This document shows positions 8,968 through 18,628 of a DNA stretch of 64,000 bases, piece by piece. This stretch comes from Beijerinckiaceae bacterium (GTDB taxonomy: Bacteria; Pseudomonadota; Alphaproteobacteria; Rhizobiales; Beijerinckiaceae): the NCBI GenBank assembly GCA_947452005.1, contig CANGBC010000002.1, positions 124,001-188,000 of the forward strand, read 5' to 3'. Each line of letters starts with the position of its first letter. Position 1 is the first letter of the stretch. A model generated the notes under the pieces. That model did not search any database. It saw only the letters and a program-made list of their open reading frames with translations, and was not told the origin of the DNA. A program made the translations under genes and the position numbers.

Positions 8968-10866
8968 TCAAATCCCCTTGCTGCCCAGCGCTGCAGCGAT
9001 TTCATCCAGAATGGCTGGATCATCAATGGTCGCAGGTGTCGACCATTCGTCACCATCAGCAATCTTCTTCATCGTACCGCGCAAGATTTTGCCTGAGCGT
9101 GTCTTGGGCAGACGGTTCACAGTGATCGCAATCTTGAACGCCGCCACAGGGCCGATCTTGTTGCGCACCAGCGCTACAATTTCCTTCTCGACTTCGAGCG
9201 GCGATTGCGTGACGCCTGATTTCAGCACCACAAAGCCGCAGGGCTGTTCGCCCTTCAGCTCATCCTTGATGCCAATCACCGCGCATTCTGCGACGGCCGG
9301 ATGCGAGGCCAAAACCTCTTCCATCCCGCCTGTTGAAAGGCGATGGCCCGCAACATTGATGATGTCATCGGTGCGGCCCATGATGAACAGATAGCCATCC
9401 TCATCCTTGAACCCCGCATCGGCTGTTTTGTAGAAGCCGGGGAATTCTTCGAGATAGCTTTCCTTCATGCGGCAATCATTTTGCCAGAGCGTTGGCAGGC
9501 AACCCGGCGGCAGGGGCAGCTTGATGACAATGGAACCCATCTGGCCGTTGGGAAGAGGCTTGGCAGCCTCGTCGACAATTTGCACATCATAACCGGGCAT
9601 TGGCACAGTAGGTGAGCCATGCTTGATCGGCAGCAGGCCAAGGCCGACCGGATTGCCGACGATGCCCCAGCCGGTTTCCGTCTGCCACCAATGATCGACC
9701 ACGGGCACGCCCAGAACTTTTTCAGCCCAAGCGACCGTATCAGGATCAGCGCGCTCGCCCGCCAAGAACAGCGTGCGCAAAGTCTTGGTTGAATATTTCT
9801 GCAAGAATGTCGCGTCCGGATCTTCCTTGCGGATCGCACGGAAAGCGGTCGGCGCGGTGAACAAAGCCACCGCCTTATATTCTTCAATCACGCGCCAGAA
9901 TGCGCCCGCATCGGGCGTCCCAATCGGCTTGCCTTCATAGACAATCGTCGTCGCGCCATGCAGCAGCGGGCCATAGACAATGTACGAGTGACCCACCACC
10001 CAGCCGACATCTGACGCCGACCAGAACACTTCCCCCGGATTAATCCCGTAAAGATTCTTCATCGTCCAGGTGAGCGCGACCATATGGCCGCCATTGTCAC
10101 GCACGACGCCTTTGGGGATGCCGGTGGTGCCGGATGTGTAGAGAATATAGAGCGGGTCGGTTGCTTTCACCGTCACGCATTCAGCGCGCTTGCCGGCTTT
10201 CTTCGCAGCCTCAACAAGGCTCGACCAATCATAATCGCGGCCCTCGATCATGTCGGCTTTCGCCTGCTCGCGGGCGAAGAGAATGACTTTTTCAGGCTTG
10301 GACGATGACAAACGGATCGCCTCATCCAGCAGCGGCTTGTAGGCCACGACACGCCCGGGCTCGATGCCGCAAGATGTGGTGAGCACAAGTTTGGGCTTGG
10401 CATCATCAATGCGGGTGGCGAGTTCTTTTGCAGCGAACCCACCAAAGACAACCGAATGAACAGCGCCAATGCGCGCACAGGCATACATGCCGATCAAGGC
10501 TTCGGGGATCATCGGCATATAGACGATGACACGATCACCTTTTTGCACGCCGAAATCCTGCAAGACAGCGGCGAGCGCGCTCACGTCATCGAGCACTTGC
10601 GCGTAAGTCAGCTTGCGCTTGGTGTTGGTGACAGGCGAGTCATAGATGATCGCATCCTGATCCCCACGCCCGTTCTGCACATGGCGGTCGAGTACATTGT
10701 AGCAAGTGTTGCAGGTCGCATCGGGAAACCAGCGACCATAGGGGCCTTGCGTGGAATCGAAGATTTTATTGGGCGCATCAATCCAGTCCACGGCCTTTGC
10801 GGCTTGGCCCCAAAAAGCCTCCGGGTCTTTCTGCCAGTCGCCATAGACTTGCGCATAAGAACTCAT
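8968..10866 (-). CDS. prpE: Propionyl-CoA synthetase (PrpE type)
   Basis: 632-residue AMP-forming ligase that converts propionate (or other short acids) to CoA thioester. It has the acetyl-CoA synthetase N-terminal region (YGDWQKDPEAFW), the P-loop YTSGTTGIPKGV near residue 248, WWQTETGW near 400, GRTDDIINVAGHR near 520 and the acetylatable lysine motif PKTRSGKILR near 595. Overall it fits E. coli PrpE better than Acs (GWVVGHSYIVY, LPPGCLPTLW). Substrate is inferred from family. No methylcitrate-cycle genes are adjacent. Divergent from the TauE/SafE gene. Confidence 0.88.
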   Translation of the reverse strand: MSSYAQVYGDWQKDPEAFWGQAAKAVDWIDAPNKIFDSTQGPYGRWFPDATCNTCYNVLDRHVQNGRGDQDAIIYDSPVTNTKRKLTYAQVLDDVSALAAVLQDFGVQKGDRVIVYMPMIPEALIGMYACARIGAVHSVVFGGFAAKELATRIDDAKPKLVLTTSCGIEPGRVVAYKPLLDEAIRLSSSKPEKVILFAREQAKADMIEGRDYDWSSLVEAAKKAGKRAECVTVKATDPLYILYTSGTTGIPKGVVRDNGGHMVALTWTMKNLYGINPGEVFWSASDVGWVVGHSYIVYGPLLHGATTIVYEGKPIGTPDAGAFWRVIEEYKAVALFTAPTAFRAIRKEDPDATFLQKYSTKTLRTLFLAGERADPDTVAWAEKVLGVPVVDHWWQTETGWGIVGNPVGLGLLPIKHGSPTVPMPGYDVQIVDEAAKPLPNGQMGSIVIKLPLPPGCLPTLWQNDCRMKESYLEEFPGFYKTADAGFKDEDGYLFIMGRTDDIINVAGHRLSTGGMEEVLASHPAVAECAVIGIKDELKGEQPCGFVVLKSGVTQSPLEVEKEIVALVRNKIGPVAAFKIAITVNRLPKTRSGKILRGTMKKIADGDEWSTPATIDDPAILDEIAAALGSKGI

Positions 10867-11011
10867 CGATCTCTCCCCGGGGTATTTCCACGCGTGGCCT
10901 GAGCGGCCTCATGGGGTCTTTCTTGCGCCCGAACCGATGCAAAGCAATCTCTGGAAGGTCGTCCCTTAGGCCTAGCCAAAAGGGCCAAGATGGTTGAAAG
11001 CTCATGCCACA

Positions 11012-11773
11012 ATGATGGACGTAACCTTCTACTTGGCGGCAATTCCCGCCGTTTTGCTGCTGGGGCTGGCCAAGGGTGGCTTCTCCGGCCTTGGCATGGT
11101 GACTTTGCCGCTGATGGCCTTGGTCGTCCCGCCACTGCAGGGCGCTGCCATCATCATGCCGATCCTGATGGTGCAGGATTTCGTTTCGCTTTGGGCCTAT
11201 CGCAAAACCTGGGACCGCCGCATCCTGGCGCTGTATCTGCCCGGCACGATCGGCGGCCTCCTGACCGGCGCATTGCTGGCCAGCTATGTCTCCAACGCCA
11301 TGGTCGAATTGATGGTCGGGCTGATCGCCACGATCTTTGTGATCCTGCACTGGCTGCGCAAACCGCCCGCCAAGGATGAACCACCCAAGCAACCGCGCTT
11401 TGGCCCGGCTGTCTTCTGGGGGCTGCTGTCGGGCTTTACATCTTTCATCGCCAATACAGGCGGCGTGCCGTTTCAGGCCTATACAGTGCCGCTGCGCCTG
11501 CCCCCTATTGTTTATGCCGGCACATCGACGATGCTGTTCATCTGCATCAACTGGATCAAATTCGCGCTGTTCGTCATGCTGGGCCAAGTGTCGCAGAGCA
11601 ATTTGCTCATCTCCGCCACGCTTTTGCCGGTGGCGGTGGCCGCGACCTTTCTGGGTGTGTGGCTGGTCAAGCGCATGGAAGCCAGTCGCTTCTATGGGAT
11701 CGTCACGACAACAACCTTCATCCTCGGCCTCAAACTGATTTGGGACGGCGCACGCGATATGGGCTGGCTGTGA
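11012..11773 (+). CDS. TauE/SafE-family sulfite/anion exporter
   Basis: 253-residue integral membrane protein with about eight hydrophobic helices, typical of the TauE/SafE family (PF01925), whose members export sulfite, sulfoacetate or related organosulfur anions. The N-terminal block LLGLAKGGFSGLGMV and the mid-protein GFTSFIANTGGVPF are the family's repeated motifs. Start is uncertain: tandem ATGs at 11012 and 11015, with a possible TTG at 10994; the ribosome-binding site is weak. Substrate is unknown. It is divergent from prpE and has no obvious functional partner nearby. Confidence 0.85.
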   Translation: MMDVTFYLAAIPAVLLLGLAKGGFSGLGMVTLPLMALVVPPLQGAAIIMPILMVQDFVSLWAYRKTWDRRILALYLPGTIGGLLTGALLASYVSNAMVELMVGLIATIFVILHWLRKPPAKDEPPKQPRFGPAVFWGLLSGFTSFIANTGGVPFQAYTVPLRLPPIVYAGTSTMLFICINWIKFALFVMLGQVSQSNLLISATLLPVAVAATFLGVWLVKRMEASRFYGIVTTTTFILGLKLIWDGARDMGWL

Positions 11774-11847
11774 GAGGCGCGTGAACGCGCGCGGGTGGCT
11801 TACCCGCGCTTGTCATGTCCCTGACAGATGGTTTGGTTTTTAGATCC

Positions 11848-12036
11848 TCAATGGATCGTTTCAGGTCGCTCTTTCATGCGCAGCTTTTCGATCTCATCAC
11901 GCAAAGCCAGCTTCTTGCGCTTCAATTCTGCCATTTGCAGAGCGTCGGCCGCAGGGTGATGCTTGGCATCATGGAGCTGCTGCTCAAGAGCCTTGTGGCG
12001 GCGTTCCAATTCAACGAGATGGTTTTGCAACGACAT
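11848..12036 (-). CDS. YdcH/DUF465 family small protein (copy 1)
   Basis: 62 residues, almost entirely one charged helix or helical hairpin (LVELERRHKALEQQLHDAK, then MAELKRKKLALRDEIEKL), as in the YdcH/DUF465 family (PF04325), whose function is unknown. The start at 12036 is chosen by homology (MSLQNHLVELERRH) and an AAGGA motif upstream. It diverges from a second DUF465 gene at 12285. Confidence 0.8.
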   Translation of the reverse strand: MSLQNHLVELERRHKALEQQLHDAKHHPAADALQMAELKRKKLALRDEIEKLRMKERPETIH

Positions 12037-12284
12037 CAGGCAAATCCTTTTTTCAGATTGCTGTCGACCCCTCAAAGTCTGGCACGAAACCGGCCACTTG
12101 CAAGCACAAAGAGCGAGCTTCACGGGTTCAAAATTTCTTTATCCGCACGGCACCCACCTTCCGCCCGGGCAGTTTCCTGGCCGCCTCCATCTTGCCTTTG
12201 ATAGGCCGACACGCGCATGATGGCAGATAAACGGCTGGGCGGGATTCGCGCCAGCCACGCGGAATCGCTCGGAAGTTCTGGCGC
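12037..12284. promoter_or_regulatory. Divergent intergenic region between two DUF465 genes
   Basis: 248 bases that must carry both promoters. GGCTGG and CCAGCC form an inverted repeat around 12231-12256. No clear sigma-70 boxes stand out and no RNA gene was recognised. Confidence 0.4.
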
Positions 12285-12503
12285 ATGGCCAATAGATTGA
12301 GTGACGAAGACCGGGCCGCTCTCGAGGCCGAGGCGGCGCGCCTGCGCGAGGAACACCGCGATCTCGATGCCGCCATTGATGCGCTGGAACTCGTGGGCAA
12401 AGGCGACCAGCTGCAAATTCAGCGGCTGAAGAAGCGCAAACTCTTCCTGCGCGACCGACTGGCCTTCCTCGACGACCAGCTGACACCCGATATTATCGCC
12501 TAA
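12285..12503 (+). CDS. YdcH/DUF465 family small protein (copy 2)
   Basis: 72-residue helical protein with the DUF465 pattern of paired charged helices (ALEAEAARLREEHRDLDAAI, then QIQRLKKRKLFLRDRL) and a short tail ending LTPDIIA. Start ATG 12285 has GGAAG about 11 bases upstream. The two DUF465 genes share pattern but little identity, so any duplication is old. Function unknown. Confidence 0.8.
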   Translation: MANRLSDEDRAALEAEAARLREEHRDLDAAIDALELVGKGDQLQIQRLKKRKLFLRDRLAFLDDQLTPDIIA

Positions 12504-12515
12504 GGCGGGCGATAG

Positions 12516-12601
12516 CGTCATTGCGAGCGAAGCGAAGCAATCCAGAGGCCTCACGCGGTGCTTCTGGATTGCTTCGTCGCCTTCGGCTCCTCGCAATGAC
12601 G
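12516..12601. repeat. REP-like intergenic palindrome, copy 2
   Basis: CGTCATTGCGAGCGAAGCGA plus AGCAATCCAGA pairs imperfectly with TCTGGATTGCTTCG and CTCCTCGCAATGACG, giving a long hairpin of about 86 bases between a DUF465 gene and purE. It is the best preserved of three copies in the window. Confidence 0.85.
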
Positions 12602-12689
12602 GCACTGGAGCGCTCCCCACCCCCAAAACTTGCTCTCAAGCCTTGCATCGTCTATCTGAGGCCGCTTCTTTCTTAAGGAGCCGAGAGCC

Positions 12690-13190
12690 ATGGCCCGCAT
12701 TCCTGTTGCCATCATCATGGGCAGCCAGTCCGACTGGGCGACCATGCGCCATGCCGCCGACATGCTCGACAAGCTCGCCATTCCCTATGAAGCGCGCATC
12801 GTCTCGGCTCACCGCACCCCCGACCGTCTCGTGGCCTTCGCCAAGGGTGCCAAGGCCGCAGGCTTTCAGGTGATCATTGCAGGCGCTGGTGGCGCCGCCC
12901 ATCTGCCCGGCATGACGGCCGCCATGACGGCGCTTCCCGTCTTTGGCGTGCCGGTGGAATCCAAGGCGCTGTCGGGACAGGACTCGCTGCTCTCCATCGT
13001 GCAAATGCCTGCCGGCATTCCGGTCGGCACTTTGGCGATTGGCAAAGCGGGTGCGGCCAATGCCGCGCTTCTGGCAGCCAGCGTGCTGGCTCTGCATGAC
13101 GAGGCGCTCGGCCAACGGCTGGACGATTTCCGCGCCGCACAGACGGCCTCGGTCGCCGAACATCCCATCGACGACGAAGCGACAAAATGA
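12690..13190 (+). CDS. purE: 5-(carboxyamino)imidazole ribonucleotide mutase
   Basis: 166-residue class I PurE that converts N5-CAIR to CAIR in purine synthesis. The [11 protein letters not shown] phosphate-binding motif, [12 protein letters not shown] and [12 protein letters not shown] are all present. AAGGAG sits 8 bases before the ATG. The stop overlaps the purK start (ATGA, 13187-13190), showing a translationally coupled purEK operon. Confidence 0.96.
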   Translation: MARIPVAIIMGSQSDWATMRHAADMLDKLAIPYEARIVSAHRTPDRLVAFAKGAKAAGFQVIIAGAGGAAHLPGMTAAMTALPVFGVPVESKALSGQDSLLSIVQMPAGIPVGTLAIGKAGAANAALLAASVLALHDEALGQRLDDFRAAQTASVAEHPIDDEATK

Positions 13191-14275
13191 GCGGCGTGCT
13201 GAAACCCGGCGATACGATTGGCATTCTGGGTTCAGGCCAGCTCGGCCGCATGATCGCGCTGGCTGCTGCGCGCCTTGGTTTGCGCACGCATATTTATTGC
13301 CCGGACTCCGGCCCCGCCTTTGACGTCTGTGCCCAATTCACAATCGCTGCCTATGAGGATGAAAAAGCGCTCGCCGCTTTTGCCGATAGCGTGCAGGTGG
13401 TGTCCTACGAGTTTGAAAATGTGCCGGCCAACACGGCAGCTTTTCTCGCAGCACGCAAACCCGTGCGCCCTGGCCCGCGCGCCTTGGCGATCACGCAGGA
13501 TCGTTTCACCGAGAAAAGCTTTCTCAATGATCTGGGCATTCCCACCGCCCCCTTTGCTGCTGTCGACAGCGTCGCGGATCTCGAGCAAGCCGTGGCGACA
13601 CTGGGTCGGCCAAGCGTCTTGAAGACCCGCCGCTTTGGTTATGATGGCAAAGGCCAGACGATGATCCGCGAAGGCGACGATCTCGCACACGCGTTCAACA
13701 GTCTGGGCGGCGGCGCCTGCATTCTCGAAGGCTTTGTGGCTTTTGCCCGCGAGATTTCCGTGATCGGCGCGCGCGGGCTTGATGGCTCATTCGCCGCCTT
13801 TGACGTGTGTGAAAACGAACACGCCAACCACATTCTCTCGCGCACCATCGTGCCAGCACATGCCCATCCAGCCATTCAAACGGCTGCCATCGCCATGGCC
13901 GGAAAGATTGCCGCCGCGCTCGATTATGTGGGCGTGATCACGGTTGAAATGTTTCTGGTCGAAGAGGCCCATGGCGCCGAGCGGCTGGTGGTCAACGAAA
14001 TCGCCCCGCGCGTTCACAATTCCGGCCATTGGACGCTGGATGGGGCCGTCACCTCCCAGTTCGAGCAACATGTCCGGGCCATTTGCGGCTGGCAGCTGGG
14101 CTCGCCGGCCCGCCATGGGGCGATTGAAATGCACAATCTGATCGGGGCTGAGGCCGATGATTGGGCCGCCCTTCTGGCCCAGACTGGGGTAGCGCTGCAC
14201 CTCTATGGCAAGCACGAAGCCCGCGAGGGACGCAAAATGGGGCACTGGACTCGGGTTTTGCCCGAAAAGGGTTAA
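13187..14275 (+). CDS. purK: 5-(carboxyamino)imidazole ribonucleotide synthase
   Basis: 362-residue ATP-grasp enzyme that makes N5-CAIR from AIR, bicarbonate and ATP, feeding PurE. N-terminal [16 protein letters not shown], the central ATP-grasp region ([14 protein letters not shown]) and [14 protein letters not shown] are diagnostic. Length is normal. It is coupled to purE by an ATGA overlap; no terminator was seen between it and rpsU. Confidence 0.95.
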   Translation: MSGVLKPGDTIGILGSGQLGRMIALAAARLGLRTHIYCPDSGPAFDVCAQFTIAAYEDEKALAAFADSVQVVSYEFENVPANTAAFLAARKPVRPGPRALAITQDRFTEKSFLNDLGIPTAPFAAVDSVADLEQAVATLGRPSVLKTRRFGYDGKGQTMIREGDDLAHAFNSLGGGACILEGFVAFAREISVIGARGLDGSFAAFDVCENEHANHILSRTIVPAHAHPAIQTAAIAMAGKIAAALDYVGVITVEMFLVEEAHGAERLVVNEIAPRVHNSGHWTLDGAVTSQFEQHVRAICGWQLGSPARHGAIEMHNLIGAEADDWAALLAQTGVALHLYGKHEAREGRKMGHWTRVLPEKG

Positions 14276-14432
14276 AAGCCCCCCTGAATCCACCCCGGCG
14301 GTGCTGGACAGCCCCCCACCGTTCTGCTATTTCCGCCCCCACGTTGTGATGCCTCGCGTCAATCGCGGGCCGCATCCCATTTCCCGACTTCTCCGTTCGC
14401 CTCCGGGCAACGACCTATGACAGGATCTTCTG

Positions 14433-14672
14433 GTGCAAGTTCTCGTTCGCGACAACAATGTCGATCAGGCTCTCAAGGCTCTCAAGAAGAAGATGCAGCG
14501 CGAAGGCATCTTCCGCGAAATGAAGCTCCGCGGCCATTACGAGAAGCCGTCAGAGAAGCGCGCCCGTGAGTCGGCTGAAGCCGTCCGCCGCGCCCGCAAG
14601 CTCGCCCGCAAGAAGATGCAGCGCGAAGGCCTGCTGCCGATGAAGCCGAAGCCTGTCATGGGCGCTCGCTAA
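14433..14672 (+). CDS. rpsU: 30S ribosomal protein bS21
   Basis: 79-residue bS21 of the small subunit, starting at a GTG codon (first residues [17 protein letters not shown]), with AGGA 7 bases upstream. Basic C-terminal half ([12 protein letters not shown]). The length is typical for alphaproteobacteria, longer than the 71 residues of E. coli. It lies 157 bases downstream of purK and is closed by a strong terminator. Confidence 0.94.
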   Translation: MQVLVRDNNVDQALKALKKKMQREGIFREMKLRGHYEKPSEKRARESAEAVRRARKLARKKMQREGLLPMKPKPVMGAR

Positions 14673-14700
14673 GCTTCTTCCAGATTTCTGATATTTTTCG

Positions 14701-14739
14701 CGGCGCCTCCGGACATTTCCGGGGGCGCCGTGATTTTTT
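14701..14739 (+). terminator. Rho-independent terminator after rpsU
   Basis: CGGCGCC (14701-14707) pairs with GGCGCCG (14724-14730), with an inner CCGG/CCGG stem, followed by GATTTTTT. Confidence 0.85.
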
Positions 14740-14868
14740 AACCACTTGTCAGGCATGTTGGCGCGATCTGTGGGCAATCACGCGTCACGAACGCGATTTG
14801 TCCGCAATTGGGATTTAGGCCAACCACTCGCCTTCATCCGCTGTTTGCAAAAGACACAGGGCCTGACG

Positions 14869-15741
14869 ATGACCACACACGCTTCTCCGCACCACCTGCC
14901 ACGCAAAGGCGCGCCTCTCACTGCGCTGGCCACCGCTGGCGTGCTGAGCCTGCTGCTGGCCGCCTGCGGGCCGACGGGTCGCTCGATCAATGCGGCGGGT
15001 GTGGCAGAGCTGGAACAGCGGAGCGAAGCGAGCGAGACCAATATTGCCTCGCTCAACCAGGTGGTCGCCGCCAACCCCAATACGCCCGAGCCCTACAACA
15101 CACGTGGCGCTGCCTATGCCCGCGTCGGGCGCTTTCCCGAAGCGATCACGGATTTCTCGACCGCGATCAAAATCGATCCCAATAATGTGGCCGCCTACAC
15201 CAACCGCGCGCTCGCCTATCGCCAGACCAATCGCAATGATGCAGCGCTGGCTGATTTCAACGCCGCCATCAGCGTCAATCCGCGCCACGCGCCAGCCTTT
15301 CTGGGCCGCGCCAATCTCTATCGCACACAGGGCCTGCTGAGCGAGGCTATGGCTGATCTTGATGTCGCGGTGCGCCTCAATCCGGAAGCCGCGCCCGCCT
15401 TCCATGCGCGCGGACTGATCTGGCAGCGCCAGGGCAATCATCCCCGCGCCATTACAGATTTCGACAATGCGATTGATCGCGACCCGTTTGCCTCGGCACC
15501 CTATCTGGCGCGCGGCCAAAGCCTGATCATTGTCGGCAAATATGACGCCGCAATTGAAGACTTCAACGCGACGCTGAATGTCGACAACAAGAGCGGCGAT
15601 GCGTGGGCGGGCCTGGGCCTCGCTTACGAGCGCCAAGGCAATCGCTCTAAGGCGGTTGAATCCTATCAGCGCGCTTTGGTCGTCGACAATTCCAATAAAA
15701 TGGCGCGCGATGGTCTCGCGCGCCTGGGGGCGCGGGCTTAG
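14869..15741 (+). CDS. TPR-repeat lipoprotein
   Basis: 290-residue exported protein. The N-terminus is a lipoprotein signal with lipobox LLAAC (about residues 27-31). The rest is a run of about six tetratricopeptide repeats (for example GAAYARVGRFPEAITDFSTA, AYTNRALAYRQTNRNDAAL, GLGLAYERQGNRSKAVESYQ). Such proteins act as periplasmic scaffolds resembling NlpI or PilF; the partner is unknown. Start 14869 is chosen because it gives a proper signal peptide. The stop overlaps the convergent pyk stop (TTAG). Confidence 0.85.
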   Translation: MTTHASPHHLPRKGAPLTALATAGVLSLLLAACGPTGRSINAAGVAELEQRSEASETNIASLNQVVAANPNTPEPYNTRGAAYARVGRFPEAITDFSTAIKIDPNNVAAYTNRALAYRQTNRNDAALADFNAAISVNPRHAPAFLGRANLYRTQGLLSEAMADLDVAVRLNPEAAPAFHARGLIWQRQGNHPRAITDFDNAIDRDPFASAPYLARGQSLIIVGKYDAAIEDFNATLNVDNKSGDAWAGLGLAYERQGNRSKAVESYQRALVVDNSNKMARDGLARLGARA

Positions 15742-17162
15742 CGCTCAGGCCCTGTAAAGGCGATCCGCACCATATTGGTGGCGCCCGGTGTTCCGAAGGG
15801 CACGCCAGCCACGATGATGACGCGGTCTCCCTCTTTGGAAAAACCTTCGCGGTTTGAAAATTTGCAGGCGCGCTTGGCCATATCGTCCAGGTCGCTCGCA
15901 TCTTTTGTCACAACGGGGTGAACACCCCACACCAGCGTCAACCGACGCGCTGTGTCGCGATTGGGTGTCAACGCCAGCACAGGTGGTTGCGGCCGCTCGC
16001 GCGCAAGGCGCAAGGCGGTTGAGCCCGATGATGTCCAGGCAATCACGGCTTTCAGATCAAGCGTCTCAGCCACATCGCGCGCGGCCACTGCAATCGCATC
16101 CGCACCCGTGGCTTCGGGGGCTGCACGCTGCGCATTGATCACGGTGCGGAAGACGGGATCGGTTTCGACTTCTTCAGCAATGCGGTTCATCATGGTCACC
16201 GCTTCAATTGGATATTGTCCTGCAGCGCTTTCGGCTGACAGCATCACCGCATCGGCACCCTCAAACACGGCGGTCGCCACGTCAGACACTTCCGCGCGCG
16301 TGGGCACGGGTGAGGTGATCATGGATTCCAGCATCTGGGTTGCCACAACCACGGGCTTGCCGAGGCGGCGCGCCATGCGCGTGATGCGTTTTTGCAGGCC
16401 CGGCACTTTTTCAACCGGCATTTCAACACCCAGATCGCCGCGCGCGACCATCAGGGCATCTGCCATCTCAACAATCTCGTCGAGACGGGCAATGGCTTGC
16501 GGCTTTTCGATCTTGGCCAAAACGTAAGCGCGGCCACGCACGATCTTCTTCACTTCGGCAATATCATCCGCACGCTGCACGAAGGACACGGCAATCCAGT
16601 CGACGCCGACATGCAGGGCGGCATCGAGATCCGAGCGATCTTTTTCGGTCATGGCGGAGACCGGAATTTCCGTGTCAGGCAGGCTCACGCCCTTGCGATT
16701 GGAAATGCGCCCGGCCACATCAACCACACAAACAGCGCGGCCTTTTGAAACTTCGCTCACATGCAAGCGCACCTTGCCATCATCAATCAGAACCGTATGG
16801 CCGGGACGCAGCGCCGCGAGAATTTCAGGATGGGGCAGATGCACACGCGCGCTATCGCCGGGTGCCTTGTCGGCATCGAGAATGAATTTCGCGCCGCTGA
16901 TGAGATCCACACCGCCGTCGGCGAATTGTCCGACGCGCAATTTGGGGCCTTGCAAATCGGCCAGAATGCCAATCGGGCGGCCCACTTCTTTTTCCAAAGC
17001 GCGGATGGTCTGCACACGCTCTTGCAACATGTCGTGGCTGGTGTGGCTCATGTTGATGCGAAACACATCAACGCCTGCCTGCACGAGCTTTTTCACCACA
17101 GCTGGATCTTGCGAAGCCGGACCCAGCGTCGCCAGAATCTTCACACGGCGCAAACGTCTCAT
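15738..17162 (-). CDS. pyk: Pyruvate kinase
   Basis: 474-residue pyruvate kinase, the last step of glycolysis (PEP + ADP to pyruvate + ATP). N-terminal KILATLGPAS and VFRINMSH, the catalytic-core AKIEKPQAI, MVARGDLGVE, and ATQMLESM with the C-terminal allosteric domain all match. Start 17162 has AAGGAT about 8 bases upstream. It follows the DUF1036 gene by 11 bases, so the two are probably cotranscribed. Confidence 0.95.
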   Translation of the reverse strand: MRRLRRVKILATLGPASQDPAVVKKLVQAGVDVFRINMSHTSHDMLQERVQTIRALEKEVGRPIGILADLQGPKLRVGQFADGGVDLISGAKFILDADKAPGDSARVHLPHPEILAALRPGHTVLIDDGKVRLHVSEVSKGRAVCVVDVAGRISNRKGVSLPDTEIPVSAMTEKDRSDLDAALHVGVDWIAVSFVQRADDIAEVKKIVRGRAYVLAKIEKPQAIARLDEIVEMADALMVARGDLGVEMPVEKVPGLQKRITRMARRLGKPVVVATQMLESMITSPVPTRAEVSDVATAVFEGADAVMLSAESAAGQYPIEAVTMMNRIAEEVETDPVFRTVINAQRAAPEATGADAIAVAARDVAETLDLKAVIAWTSSGSTALRLARERPQPPVLALTPNRDTARRLTLVWGVHPVVTKDASDLDDMAKRACKFSNREGFSKEGDRVIIVAGVPFGTPGATNMVRIAFTGPER

Positions 17163-17173
17163 GCCCAAAATCC

Positions 17174-17611
17174 TTATCTCTGTCCCGGCTGATTGGAATC
17201 GGTCAACTGAACGGTCCAGCTGCGCGCATCCTTGCCTGTATCAATTTCAAAAAAGCCCGTGCGGTCATAACCGCGCACGAGGCAGTTTTCACGGCCCTCA
17301 ATGCGAAACTCGCGGTCGCGCGTGCACATATAGGCTTTGCCCTTCCATTCGCCGCCGCGCTCATCCATCGCATAGACGTAATAATATTGAGCGGCGAGCG
17401 ACCCGCGCAGCAAGGTTTCACATGCCCCCTGCTTCAGGTTCCACCAACCTTCCGTGACCCAGGTCTGGCCATCGGTATAGGCAATGGCGACACTGGCGCG
17501 GCTGGAGGCATTGTTGCACAGGCGGAAATCCGCCAGCGCTGCACCGGAGCCCAGCGTCAGAAGCACAAGACCGGTGGTGCTCATCAAAGTGACAATTCGC
17601 GAAAGCAACAT
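17174..17611 (-). CDS. DUF1036 family exported protein
   Basis: 145 residues with an N-terminal signal peptide (VLLTLGSGAALA-DF), then the DUF1036 domain with FRLCNNASSRASVAIAYTDG, EGWWNLKQGAC and several paired cysteines (such as C in YMCTRD and ENCLVRGY) that suggest disulphides in the periplasm. Function unknown. Start chosen at the first ATG of the signal peptide (17611); an ATG at 17584 is also possible. Located directly upstream of pyk on the same strand. Confidence 0.78.
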   Translation of the reverse strand: MLLSRIVTLMSTTGLVLLTLGSGAALADFRLCNNASSRASVAIAYTDGQTWVTEGWWNLKQGACETLLRGSLAAQYYYVYAMDERGGEWKGKAYMCTRDREFRIEGRENCLVRGYDRTGFFEIDTGKDARSWTVQLTDSNQPGQR

Positions 17612-17791
17612 GACAACCGACGTTTGGCCGATGCACCCAAGGCGGTGATTCGGCACATGTGAACCATTTCGGCCCCATCCTGTCAGGTCTGCCGCGACCA
17701 AACAATGACCCGCGTGCGGCCTCGCAGCTTTGTGCGTCATCACGAGCTTCCAGCTCTGGCCTTGGGGCGCAAGCACGCCTAAATTGCACAT

Positions 17792-18628
17792 ATGCATGCC
17801 TCACGCTCCACACACGCGTCTTTTGCGCCTCTGCGCCGCCTGGAGGGCCGTCTGACGGCTGGTGCGCTATTTGTCTGCGATCATGCGAGCCCGGCCTTGC
17901 CGCAGGCCTATGGCGACCTGGGGCTGAGCCCTGAACATTTCACCCGCCACATTGCCTATGACATTGGCGCCGCCGCGCTGACGCAACGTCTCGCCGCGCA
18001 GTTCGAAGCCCCCGCGCTGCTGACGACCTATTCGCGGTTGCTGATCGACCCCAATCGCGGCGGCGATGATCCGACCCTTGTCATGCGCATTTCCGACCGC
18101 GCGCTGATCCCCGGCAATGCGCAGATCGATGAGCGCGAGATCGAGCAGCGCAAACAGCTCTTCTGGCAGCCCTACCGGGACGCCATCTGCGACACATCCG
18201 TGCAGATGCGCACAACGGGCATCATTCCTGCGCTGATCTCAATCCATTCATTCACGCCCGTGTGGCGGGGCCATCAGCGCCCGTGGCAGGCAGCAGTTCT
18301 GTGGGATTGTGATGACCGGCTGGCGGTGCCCGTCTTGCAGGGACTTCGTGCCCAAGGCATCGAGACCGGCGACAATGAGCCTTATGATGGCGCGCTGCGC
18401 GGTGACACGATGTTTGATCATGGAACCCTGCCCGGCCTGCCCCATATCCTGATCGAGATCCGCCAGGACCTGATTGCCGATGACGCCGGCGTTGCGGAAT
18501 GGACGACGCGCCTGACACCGGTCTTGCGACACGCGCTCGCGCCACCCAGCGCACATGAGATCAAACATTATCCGAGCCGCGCGGCCTCTGCTGCACAGCT
18601 CGCCAAACTCAGGGAGAGCATGACATGA
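17792..18628 (+). CDS. N-formylglutamate amidohydrolase family protein (copy 1)
   Basis: 278-residue member of PF05013. Zinc-ligand candidates appear in VCDHASPALP near residue 30 and SIHSFTPVW near 152; EIRQDLI near 229 matches the family end block. Characterised members cleave N-formylglutamate to glutamate and formate late in histidine degradation, but no hut gene is near, so the substrate may differ. The stop overlaps the next ATG (18625-18628, ATGA), coupling it to the DUF1244 gene. Confidence 0.82.
   Translation: MHASRSTHASFAPLRRLEGRLTAGALFVCDHASPALPQAYGDLGLSPEHFTRHIAYDIGAAALTQRLAAQFEAPALLTTYSRLLIDPNRGGDDPTLVMRISDRALIPGNAQIDEREIEQRKQLFWQPYRDAICDTSVQMRTTGIIPALISIHSFTPVWRGHQRPWQAAVLWDCDDRLAVPVLQGLRAQGIETGDNEPYDGALRGDTMFDHGTLPGLPHILIEIRQDLIADDAGVAEWTTRLTPVLRHALAPPSAHEIKHYPSRAASAAQLAKLRESMT

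Noticed and set aside
12128-12286. Small minus-strand frame ending KLPGRKVGAVRIKKF between the DUF465 genes
   Set aside because: The start codon overlaps the divergent DUF465 start, no ribosome-binding site was seen and the N-terminal half does not look like a folded protein.
12504-12689. Purine riboswitch upstream of purE
   Set aside because: The region holds only a REP-like palindrome and a short leader; no aptamer-like pattern was seen.
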